NCBI GenBank assembly: GCA_018058135.1
Contig: JAGPCK010000005.1
Coordinates: forward strand, 24,576 to 88,575
Source: Bacteroidia bacterium
GTDB taxonomy: Bacteria; Bacteroidota; Bacteroidia; UKL13-3
DNA length: 64,000 bases
Reading direction: 5' to 3'
The notes beneath the pieces were generated by a model. It was given only the letters and a program-made list of their open reading frames with translations, was not told where the DNA came from and did not search any database. The position numbers were made by a program, and so were the translations under genes. Every line of letters starts with the position of its first letter. Position 1 is the first letter of the stretch. Positions 1 to 7,893 of this stretch are shown here, piece by piece.

Positions 1-3000
1 GGTTCCTTTTACTTTAAAGAAAGAGGTGCTTACCGGATTTACTGCAGGTGATGCAATGGTGGTATCTGCAATGTATGCTGAAGCATTCCATTGATAGGAT
101 ACGGCACCTTTGGCATCGAGATAAACATTATTGCCTATACAAAGCGAGGTATCTTTACCCGCATCAACACCAGGAAGCGGATTTACTGACACATAAACTG
201 AGGCTGTATCAGAACAAACCCCGTTAAATCCTTTTACGGTATAACGACCTGTGGCCAAAGGTCGCACAATTACTTTACCTGTGGAATCCCAACTTTCTAT
301 GAATGTATTTGAGTTCCAAATATAAGTTAGGGTAGATAGTGGTTGTATGGTTACTGCTTCACGGTAACAGGTAAATGTATCGCGTGTAATCTGAATCTGT
401 GGTAAAGCAAGTACATTTACATACAAACTGCGTTGTAAAATACACCCTTTGTCGGATGTAGCGGTAAGGGTGTACTGGGTTGCGGTAGTAGGGAATAATT
501 TCGGACTTCCTGTCTGATCATCTATCACCGTTTGTGGCGGTGACCAGGTGAAAGAAGAAGCATCTGAGGAGAAATATAACCTTAGCGTGTCGTTTAAACA
601 CATGGAGGTATCAGGCATTGATGATACCTGAGGAAGTCGATTGATTTTTAAACGCACTTTAGTGGTATCACTGCATATACCGTTGGAAACGGTAAGGGTA
701 TAGGTGGTATCCTGGTTAGGATAAACACGGGCTACACTGCTACCTGGATTAATGATGTTGTACAACGGACTCCAGCTAAAGGAAGTTCCGTTAGTTGATG
801 TAGACGTAAGTGTGGAAGTATCCTTATCACAAATGGTTAACGAACCTGAAACACTGGCCTTAGGCCTGGCTACAACAGTAACATTCACCGTATCGTAACT
901 ACCACAATTGCCGGGGTTCCATGTGTGCAATATATACTCCTGGTTATTTAACGGTTTAAAATACGGACTTTTTCCATTAGCATTGGAAACCCCAACGGAA
1001 GGACTCCATTGATTGTACCAACCGTTGTTACCTGTAATTTGCACACTGTCGCTTAAGCAAATGGTTTTGTCAGCACCTGCATTAGCTACCGCGTATGTTG
1101 ATATAATGAATGTTTTATTGACAGGATATCCTACAATATTAGGTAAGGAACCAACCACCCTCACTCGGTATCCCACCCCCATTAACAGGTTAGACGGGAG
1201 TTTAACCTTGAACACTCCTGAATTGACGCTGTTAAGTGTACCTAAAACCAATGGATTGTCAAAATCTCCGCTGGAATCTGATAGTTGTAGAGTAAATATA
1301 TTGCCATTTTGAAATGTTCCGTATTTTGTATAACTCACTACCATGCTATCACCCACGCAATAAGCTGTTTTATTTATACTATTGGTGGTAATTACCTCTG
1401 TGTTTCTGAAACGGGAAAGATACTCTCCCCAATAAAAACCGTAATAACCATAGGTAAATCCGCTTCCTACAATACCTACAGGTACTGTGTCATTATTTTT
1501 AAAAATGGCTAAAGGCAAATAATATGTTTGATTAGTATACATATATGAAGTGCCTGAGAAATAGACATTACCAAAATAATCCAGCCCTATGCCATTTACG
1601 TTCTCATTGCACCCGTAATAACCTCTTGTTCTCACGTTCCAACCCGATGTTCCATCAGAATTAATTTTAATCACAAACCCCGCTCGTTTCCAATTGTAGT
1701 GAAAATAGGGGTAATACCTCACATTGGATATAGTGCATACTGAGCCTGGTTCCGTATCATCAACCAATGTACCCGACACATAAATATTACCTGCTGGGTC
1801 CACTTCAATATCTGATGACCAATCGCCTGTATTATCTCCACAATAGTTTCCTACTGTTTTATTTTCATCACTTCCAATACGCTTTGTCCATACAAAATCT
1901 CCTGCAGCTGACATTTTAGCTATATACACATCATGTTTACCGGGTGCAAAAGGAACATATGTAGTTGTGCCAAATGTGGTAGTGGTGTTGTAAACTCCGG
2001 TAATTAAAATATCACCATAAATATCTGTAGTAGCTGCGATGGCATGTGTACCAATTTTTCTAGCCCACATTGGAACCCCTGTTGCAGAATATTTAATGAT
2101 TGCACCATAAGTTTGATTACCTGTAATGGGAACATATACTGATCCTTGACTGAAAGTAGCGTCTGCATATAAATTAGCAGTAAGGTAAATATTACCCGAA
2201 TTGTCTATGGTAATGTCAGACGGGTACTCATCCTCTGCTCCTCCACCTGAACGCATCCAAAGTGGTAAACCTGTTGGAGAAATTTTTGCCAAAAAAACAT
2301 CGCGTTTACCATTAAAAGCCGGAGTGCTGGCTGTTAAAGAACTGGTTACTTTAATAAACCCGCTTCCGCTACCTGCCACGTAACAATTACCATAACGGTC
2401 AACCTCAACAGCTGACACACACTCTTCAGAAGCACCTGTTAATTTATGGGCCCATATCCATTGTCCACTGGGGCTTATTTTTGCTACAAAACCATCCTGA
2501 CCTTGTGGATTCAATTTTAAATTTGGGCCAAAGTTCACATCAATTGCATTTGTACCGTTAATGGTTCCACCTACATAAACATATCCTTCTTCATCAACAG
2601 CTATGGCGTTAGCTAAATCCATTTGTGATCCTCCTGCCGAAACTGCCCATAATGCATTCCCTGAAGAATCATATTTTGCCACATAAAAATCAAAACAAGC
2701 ATAACCTGTGCTGGCCCATCCGCACAAATTACAGTTGTTCACGTTATTTGAAATGAGTACATTATTACCTATTTTAACAGTCCCGTTAAAACTACCAATT
2801 ACATAAGTATTTCCATCAGCATCAACAGTAGAATTTCGTTTACCTGCGTTACCGTACCAAGCATAAGTATTGTTTTGTACAATCCCGTTGCAGGAATTAC
2901 AACTGTTTGCCCACCAATAAGCATACCCTGTACTCATAGAATCAATAGCCTTTCGAGCCCATTTGTATTCCTGGGCATTTACATTGTTGTATGAGCAAAA

Positions 3001-3036
3001 GAAAAGGAGAACAATAATTAGTCGTAAAACTCTCAT
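1..3036 (-). CDS. Large secreted SBBP-repeat and Ig/PKD-like repeat protein, partial
   Basis: Open frame of 1012 codons from an ATG at 3036 to the left edge with no stop, so the C-terminus is outside the window. A signal peptide (MRVLRLIIVLLFF..., cut after NAQ about residue 22) shows export. Residues about 60-550 hold repeated units of the type 'D..GN.YV.G' and 'KYDSSGNALW', which match SBBP beta-propeller-like repeats. From about residue 560 onward there are about 80-residue Ig/PKD-like repeats with paired cysteines, 'TLTVSNG'-like strands and 'AG.D.TIC' starts, typical of gliding-motility/T9SS surface proteins. A T9SS sorting or CHU_C-type domain is expected at the missing end but not seen. 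No enzyme motif is visible; an adhesin or surface role is inferred. Confidence 0.85.
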   Translation of the reverse strand, partial: MRVLRLIIVLLFFCSYNNVNAQEYKWARKAIDSMSTGYAYWWANSCNSCNGIVQNNTYAWYGNAGKRNSTVDADGNTYVIGSFNGTVKIGNNVLISNNVNNCNLCGWASTGYACFDFYVAKYDSSGNALWAVSAGGSQMDLANAIAVDEEGYVYVGGTINGTNAIDVNFGPNLKLNPQGQDGFVAKISPSGQWIWAHKLTGASEECVSAVEVDRYGNCYVAGSGSGFIKVTSSLTASTPAFNGKRDVFLAKISPTGLPLWMRSGGGAEDEYPSDITIDNSGNIYLTANLYADATFSQGSVYVPITGNQTYGAIIKYSATGVPMWARKIGTHAIAATTDIYGDILITGVYNTTTTFGTTTYVPFAPGKHDVYIAKMSAAGDFVWTKRIGSDENKTVGNYCGDNTGDWSSDIEVDPAGNIYVSGTLVDDTEPGSVCTISNVRYYPYFHYNWKRAGFVIKINSDGTSGWNVRTRGYYGCNENVNGIGLDYFGNVYFSGTSYMYTNQTYYLPLAIFKNNDTVPVGIVGSGFTYGYYGFYWGEYLSRFRNTEVITTNSINKTAYCVGDSMVVSYTKYGTFQNGNIFTLQLSDSSGDFDNPLVLGTLNSVNSGVFKVKLPSNLLMGVGYRVRVVGSLPNIVGYPVNKTFIISTYAVANAGADKTICLSDSVQITGNNGWYNQWSPSVGVSNANGKSPYFKPLNNQEYILHTWNPGNCGSYDTVNVTVVARPKASVSGSLTICDKDTSTLTSTSTNGTSFSWSPLYNIINPGSSVARVYPNQDTTYTLTVSNGICSDTTKVRLKINRLPQVSSMPDTSMCLNDTLRLYFSSDASSFTWSPPQTVIDDQTGSPKLFPTTATQYTLTATSDKGCILQRSLYVNVLALPQIQITRDTFTCYREAVTIQPLSTLTYIWNSNTFIESWDSTGKVIVRPLATGRYTVKGFNGVCSDTASVYVSVNPLPGVDAGKDTSLCIGNNVYLDAKGAVSYQWNASAYIADTTIASPAVNPVSTSFFKVKGT

Positions 3037-3135
3037 TTCTATATCGTATGATTTTATTTTAAACGAATATAATGGTAGTTAACGAAAAAACAACAGGATT
3101 TGGCTACAGTACAAAAATTTGACAATCAGATGAAT

Positions 3136-4122
3136 TTACCTCACCTTGATTTTCCGTCCGGTTCTCAATACAGCGTTGCGTTTAATTCGGTTTATCTGGC
3201 AAAGTCTGTTTATTGTGGTACCATACCGGTAGGCAATGTGTGCTAAAGTATCTCCTCTTCGTACCACGTGGTAACGTGAGTGTGATGCAGATGATTTGGC
3301 TTTTTTAACCGCCACCTTGTGTGTAAAGTATGTTTTATCTATGTAAACTGTATCAGAGTAAAGTCTGCTTTCAGGAAAACAAATTAAACGAGTGGGATCC
3401 ACTTTTTCCCCTTTAAAGCGTACTTCAAAGTGCAAATGACTTCCTGTTGAACGACCGGTACTACCACCCAAGCCAATAACGTCTCCCGCACGAACTGTTT
3501 GCCCGTTAACTACTAAAAGTTTAGAAAAGTGGGCGTACAACGTTTCAAAACCATTGTAATGCCTGATGAGTACCACATAGCCATAATCAACACTTAGCTT
3601 GGCTACACGTACCACTCCATCAAATGCCGCATAAACCGGATCTCCTGTATACAAGCGCACATCAACACCATAATGAAACTTAAGTCTGCGTCCCCATCTC
3701 CTAAAACCAAAACCCGATGTAATCTCTCCCTTACATGGTGGAAAGAAGAAACAATCATCATCATCTTGCAACGGAATGGGAATAATCTCCTCCATATTGG
3801 CCAGGTCTTCATTGTATGGATTAATTACAATGGTATCCCATATGGCGTAATATTGTTTGGCCGGAATGATAGCTGAATCAAACATAAACGCGTAACGTTT
3901 TCCTTCGGCATTGTATAGTGAATCAATATATACAGCAAGCTTTTCGTCCAGCTCGGCATCAATCATATCAATAGACTCTTCGGAAATAAATTCTACGGAA
4001 TCAATCTCTTCCACGTCTGCACTATCAGGTAACACCAAGTCATCTTCTTCTGTTTGTGCAAAAGCAGAAAACGATACAACCAATAAACTAAATGCGAATA
4101 AAAATAATCTAACTCTTTTCAA
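3136..4122 (-). CDS. LysM-containing M23 family peptidoglycan endopeptidase
   Basis: Exported 328-residue protein with a signal peptide ending near FAQ (residue 23), an unusually acidic stretch (24-62), an M23 (LytM) domain about 130-245 and a C-terminal LysM repeat about 284-327. The zinc ligands and catalytic His residues of M23 are all present: H150 and D154 (HYGVD), H198 (YAH), and H229/H231 (HLH). It should therefore be an active endopeptidase cutting peptidoglycan cross-links, held to the wall by LysM. It is the last gene of the minus-strand run ftsX-DUF3098-uppP-truB-ribF, 19 nt after ribF. Bacterial FtsEX complexes control M23 proteins, so a link to FtsX here is plausible but inferred. 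Confidence 0.93.
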   Translation of the reverse strand: MKRVRLFLFAFSLLVVSFSAFAQTEEDDLVLPDSADVEEIDSVEFISEESIDMIDAELDEKLAVYIDSLYNAEGKRYAFMFDSAIIPAKQYYAIWDTIVINPYNEDLANMEEIIPIPLQDDDDCFFFPPCKGEITSGFGFRRWGRRLKFHYGVDVRLYTGDPVYAAFDGVVRVAKLSVDYGYVVLIRHYNGFETLYAHFSKLLVVNGQTVRAGDVIGLGGSTGRSTGSHLHFEVRFKGEKVDPTRLICFPESRLYSDTVYIDKTYFTHKVAVKKAKSSASHSRYHVVRRGDTLAHIAYRYGTTINRLCQINRIKRNAVLRTGRKIKVR

Positions 4123-4141
4123 TACGATATCTCTGGTGCAC

Positions 4142-5071
4142 TCAACCTAAAATTCTGAGCGCTTCAAATTTATCCTTTTCGAGTTGTTTTTTGAGGTCAT
4201 CAAGGCTAGGAAACTTAATTTCGTTCCGTATTTTTTCAACAAAGTTTATCTTGATAACTCTTCCGTACAGATCTTTTGCTGAGTTAATCAAATGTACTTC
4301 AATGGTTACATCTCCGCTTCCGCCTACTGTGGGCCGTTTGCCTATGTTAAGCATGCCTTTAAATTTCTCCCCCAACACATCTACTTCCACAGCATACACT
4401 CCTTCACCCGGAATGAGTTTATACTTCTCTAAAATGTAAATATTAGCTGTAGGAAAATCTATGGTTCGGCCAATTTTATTGCCCTGCTTTACTACACCTT
4501 TCAACTTAAAAGTATAACCCAACAATTCTGTTGCTTTGCTTATGTTACCTGTTAACAGCGCTTCCCGTATTTTAGTTGAGCTTACAGTTACTCCGTCAAG
4601 TATAAGTGCGGGTGCTTCCTGTACATCAAAAGCATATTTCTGCGAAAGTTCTTTTAAATCTTTAAAACCACCCTCTCTGTTTTTTCCAAAACGATGGTCG
4701 TGACCAACAATCAAATTTTTGACCCCTATTTTATCTACCAGAATATCGCGAACAAATTCCTCTGTAGTTTGGCGGGAAAAGTGTGTTGTAAAGGGTTCTA
4801 CAATCAAATGATCAATTCCGTATTTATCAAAACGCTCCACCTTCTCTTCAAAAATCTGTAGTATTTTAAAATCCTCATTATCGGGGTAAAGCACCATGCG
4901 AGGATGAGGAAAAAAAGAAAGCAAAACTGTTTCACCACCCGTGCGCTCCTTTACTTCGAGCATTCGTCTTATTATTTCCTGATGGCCGATGTGTACACCA
5001 TCAAACGTACCCTGCGATACCACAGCATTCTCGATGCGTGCAAAATCATTCAGGCTACGATAAAGTTTCAT
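4142..5071 (-). CDS. ribF: Bifunctional riboflavin kinase / FMN adenylyltransferase
   Basis: Makes FMN from riboflavin and then FAD from FMN in the cytoplasm. The N-terminal adenylyltransferase domain (about 1-175) carries the nucleotidyltransferase motif GTFDGVHIGH (21-30) and the later VSSTKIRE motif (163-170). The C-terminal flavokinase domain (about 183-309) carries the FPTAN motif (206-210). Length 309 is normal for the family. It overlaps the end of truB by 17 nt, so the two are translationally linked; truB-ribF adjacency is common in bacteria. Confidence 0.96.
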   Translation of the reverse strand: MKLYRSLNDFARIENAVVSQGTFDGVHIGHQEIIRRMLEVKERTGGETVLLSFFPHPRMVLYPDNEDFKILQIFEEKVERFDKYGIDHLIVEPFTTHFSRQTTEEFVRDILVDKIGVKNLIVGHDHRFGKNREGGFKDLKELSQKYAFDVQEAPALILDGVTVSSTKIREALLTGNISKATELLGYTFKLKGVVKQGNKIGRTIDFPTANIYILEKYKLIPGEGVYAVEVDVLGEKFKGMLNIGKRPTVGGSGDVTIEVHLINSAKDLYGRVIKINFVEKIRNEIKFPSLDDLKKQLEKDKFEALRILG

Positions 5072-5819
5072 TCTCTTTTTTTTGTTTAGTTAACAAATCT
5101 ATAATATTTTTTAATTCAATAGCATCTTTAATTACATATTCTCCCACTTTGGTCCTGCAAAGTGCTGTCAAATACCCACCTGAGTTTAGTTGTTTGCCAA
5201 AATCATGTGCCAAACTCCTAATATAGGTTCCTTTGCTGCATACAATTCTGAAATCAACTTCAGGTGGACGAAAATCAACTATTTCAAACTCTTTTACTGT
5301 CACTGTTTTCGGTGATATTTCAAAATCCTTGCCTGAGCGTGCCATATGGTACGAACGTTTCCCATCAATCTTAACGGCTGAGTATATAGGGGGGCGTTGT
5401 TGCAACTCACCGGTAAACTGTTTTGCAGCATTATACGCCATTTCTTTGGTAATGTGCTCCCAAGGAAAAAGCGCGTCAGGCTCCATCTCACTATCGTATG
5501 TAGGTGTAGTTGCTCCCAACTTTATGGTGCCTGTATATTCTTTTTCCTGAGCTTGTATTATGTCAATGTTTTTTGTGGCGGCCTTGCCTACACAAATAAC
5601 CAACACACCGGTAGCCAAAGGGTCCAAAGTTCCTGCATGTCCTACTTTAATACCCAATTTCCCGAAATTGTCCTTGTATTGAGGGTATAATTCAGGGTTC
5701 CTGCGCACAAAACCGTTTACCCCGAATCTGATTTTATTGACTACATCAAACGAGGTCCATTCTAAAGGTTTATTCACTACCCAAACGGTACCATTTACTA
5801 TATCAGGTGGGAATTGCAT
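5055..5819 (-). CDS. truB: tRNA pseudouridine(55) synthase TruB
   Basis: Converts U55 of tRNA to pseudouridine in the T-loop. The catalytic motif GHAGTLDPLATG (60-71) is intact with the nucleophile D66, and the family motifs KPLEWTSFDVV near the N-terminus and RPPIYSAVKIDGKRSY in the middle are present. At 254 residues it is a compact form without the long C-terminal PUA extension of E. coli. It starts 1 nt after the uppP stop and overlaps ribF downstream. Confidence 0.95.
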   Translation of the reverse strand: MQFPPDIVNGTVWVVNKPLEWTSFDVVNKIRFGVNGFVRRNPELYPQYKDNFGKLGIKVGHAGTLDPLATGVLVICVGKAATKNIDIIQAQEKEYTGTIKLGATTPTYDSEMEPDALFPWEHITKEMAYNAAKQFTGELQQRPPIYSAVKIDGKRSYHMARSGKDFEISPKTVTVKEFEIVDFRPPEVDFRIVCSKGTYIRSLAHDFGKQLNSGGYLTALCRTKVGEYVIKDAIELKNIIDLLTKQKKENETLS

Positions 5820-5820
5820 A

Positions 5821-6612
5821 TTATACGTGTAACTCTAAACCTGTATACCAGGCGTAGGCCAAAAATAAAATACCGAGCAGTATGCGGTAATAACCAAAAT
5901 GTTTAAAGCCGTAGCGGGTTAAAAAAGTAACAAAGGCTTTAACCGCCAAAAGGGCCACAACAAATGCTACCGCAGCTCCTAAAAGTAAAATGGAAATATT
6001 GCCAGAGTTGATGTATTCATAACTCTCCAGCAAGTCCAAACCTGAGGCGGCAAACATGGTGGGTATAGCCAGCAGAAAAGAAAACTCCGCTGCTTGTGTG
6101 CGGTTAAATCCTGAAAACACTCCGCCAAAAATGGTTGCTGCAGCACGCGATACTCCGGGAATCATGGAGAGACACTGTATGCAGCCAATCTTGATGGCAT
6201 CTTTGTAAGTAATGTCTTCAATATTTACATAGCGTGATTTTTTCTCGCCCGACCATTTGTCGAGGAGTATCAGCACAACACCGCCAATAATTAAGGAAAC
6301 GCTCACCGTTACCGGATTGAACAAATAAGCTTTAATCATTTTATAGGCCAGCAAACCCATGATACCCGTGGGCAAAAAGGCAACTGCCAGCTTTAAATAG
6401 ATGTCAATACTTACCAGAAAACGTTTGTAATACATTGCAAGAACAGCCAAAATAGCTCCCAATTGAATGACAATTTCAAATGTTTTTACAAATTCATCCT
6501 CACTGATGCCCATAAGTGATGAGGCCAAAATCATGTGGCCGGTGGACGAAACAGGTAAGAATTCAGTGATTCCTTCAATAATGGCAATAATAATTGCCTG
6601 AACAATTTCCAT
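5821..6612 (-). CDS. uppP: Undecaprenyl-diphosphate phosphatase (UppP/BacA)
   Basis: Integral membrane protein of 263 residues that dephosphorylates undecaprenyl diphosphate to recycle the lipid carrier for peptidoglycan and other glycans. The glutamate-rich motif EGITEFLPVSSTGH (13-26) is intact. The second motif reads PGVSRAAAT (152-160) where most family members have PGxSRSxAT, so one serine is Ala; the essential Arg is kept. The rest is a run of hydrophobic helices. Its ATG overlaps the DUF3098 stop by one base. Confidence 0.95.
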   Translation of the reverse strand: MEIVQAIIIAIIEGITEFLPVSSTGHMILASSLMGISEDEFVKTFEIVIQLGAILAVLAMYYKRFLVSIDIYLKLAVAFLPTGIMGLLAYKMIKAYLFNPVTVSVSLIIGGVVLILLDKWSGEKKSRYVNIEDITYKDAIKIGCIQCLSMIPGVSRAAATIFGGVFSGFNRTQAAEFSFLLAIPTMFAASGLDLLESYEYINSGNISILLLGAAVAFVVALLAVKAFVTFLTRYGFKHFGYYRILLGILFLAYAWYTGLELHV

Positions 6613-6860
6613 TAGTACTTAGGCTTTTTCATGATGGCATAAATCTCTAACGAGAAACCGGCCAATACAACCAAAGGTGCGAGTGTAATTTTGGTAAACC
6701 CAAAAATATCTTCTTTGCCGTACATCAGAATAAAACCGAGTATAATCACAACAAGACCCACTATCATGAGCAAGTAATTTTGTTTGTCAAACGCAAATGA
6801 TTTTTCCGAACCTGAAGCTTGTGCAGGTTTACTTTTAATTGGTGCTGTATTTTTTGACAT
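6612..6860 (-). CDS. DUF3098 small membrane protein
   Basis: Protein of 82 residues with a Ser/Lys-rich cytoplasmic N-terminus and two hydrophobic segments (about 31-48 and 56-73) separated by a short loop. This fits DUF3098, a Bacteroidota family usually found next to ftsX; its function is unknown. The gap to ftsX is 17 nt. A TAnnTTTG box ends 4 nt before the ATG, so the gene may also be read from its own near-leaderless promoter inside the operon. Confidence 0.85.
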   Translation of the reverse strand: MSKNTAPIKSKPAQASGSEKSFAFDKQNYLLMIVGLVVIILGFILMYGKEDIFGFTKITLAPLVVLAGFSLEIYAIMKKPKY

Positions 6861-6864
6861 AGTG

Positions 6865-6872
6865 CAAAGGTA
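6865..6872 (-). promoter_or_regulatory. Bacteroidota -7 box for the DUF3098-uppP-truB-ribF-M23 unit
   Basis: On the minus strand this reads TACCTTTG, an exact match to TAnnTTTG. It lies in the ftsX-DUF3098 gap, 4 nt before the ATG at 6860. No clear -33 TTG is seen. A transcript from here would have almost no leader. Confidence 0.45.
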
Positions 6873-6877
6873 TCAAA

Positions 6878-7750
6878 TTAATATAAATCGTCTAACTTGA
6901 GGCGAAGATAACGTTTGGTCGCTATCCAACTGCTCACCATAGATATAATCATCCCGGCCAGCAGAATGCCCGCGAATAAAACGGCAAACTGGTTATAATC
7001 GTATAATTGCTGTACACCTGCCAGTTTTTGTGGCAGAAATGAGAGCACCCCGGCCAGCAAAGCTCCTGCAATAAAGGCACTGTAAATTCCGTGTAAAACA
7101 GAGCGCAGCATAAACGGGCGAATGATGAACCACTGCGTGGCCCCTACCAGTTGCATACTCTTAATTAAAAATCTGCGGGCATAAAGGTTTAGGCGAATGG
7201 TGCTGTTGATGAGTGTTAAGGCAATCATAAAAAACAAACCGCTTACGGCCAATACTATCCAACCTATGGTTTTGAGGTTGGCGTTAACTTGTTCTATCAG
7301 ATTTTGCTGGTAGGTTATCTCCTCTACAATGGGGTTGCTGAGTAGCTTTTTCTCTACTTCCTTCATTTTGCTCACATCAGCAAACTCTGCTTTTAAGCTG
7401 AGCTCAATAGATGAAAGCAAAGGGTTGTAACCGATAAACTCCACAAAATCATGTCCCAGTTCCTGTTGAAATTCCTTGGCCGCATCCTTTTTGCTGATGA
7501 ACCTTACCTCTTTGGTAAAATCTTCCATTTCCAGCTTCTTCTGCAAGCCCAGCATATCGCTTTCGCTGGCCTCATCTTTCAGAAACACATTGAGCTGAAT
7601 GTGCTCCTTAATGTGGTCGGAGAGTTTTTTTCCTGAAATAATGATGATGCCGAACACGCCCACCATAAACAGCACCAAAGAGATGCTGATGATAGACGGC
7701 AGGTACGATGGCCTGCGTTTGTATGTGCTTTTACCTTCCTGTATTGCCAT
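6878..7750 (-). CDS. ftsX: FtsX-like cell division permease
   Basis: 290-residue ABC-permease-type membrane protein. It has one helix near the N-terminus (about 18-40), an extracytoplasmic domain (about 41-160) and three helices (about 163-183, 208-232, 256-278), the standard FtsX topology. FtsX works with the ATPase FtsE at the divisome and transmits ATP hydrolysis to peptidoglycan hydrolases. No ftsE lies in this window. It is first in the minus-strand run that ends in an M23 hydrolase gene. Confidence 0.9.
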   Translation of the reverse strand: MAIQEGKSTYKRRPSYLPSIISISLVLFMVGVFGIIIISGKKLSDHIKEHIQLNVFLKDEASESDMLGLQKKLEMEDFTKEVRFISKKDAAKEFQQELGHDFVEFIGYNPLLSSIELSLKAEFADVSKMKEVEKKLLSNPIVEEITYQQNLIEQVNANLKTIGWIVLAVSGLFFMIALTLINSTIRLNLYARRFLIKSMQLVGATQWFIIRPFMLRSVLHGIYSAFIAGALLAGVLSFLPQKLAGVQQLYDYNQFAVLFAGILLAGMIISMVSSWIATKRYLRLKLDDLY

Positions 7751-7893
7751 AACTTATACTTGCGAAAGTAAACAGTATTTGAGTAGTATGCAATTATTCA
7801 AAAAACTAAGGCTGCACATAGTTATACACAGGGGCATTGCTGGTATTTTTTTGTTATTTTGCGCCTCATTTTTCATAGCAGAATAGCATACAC

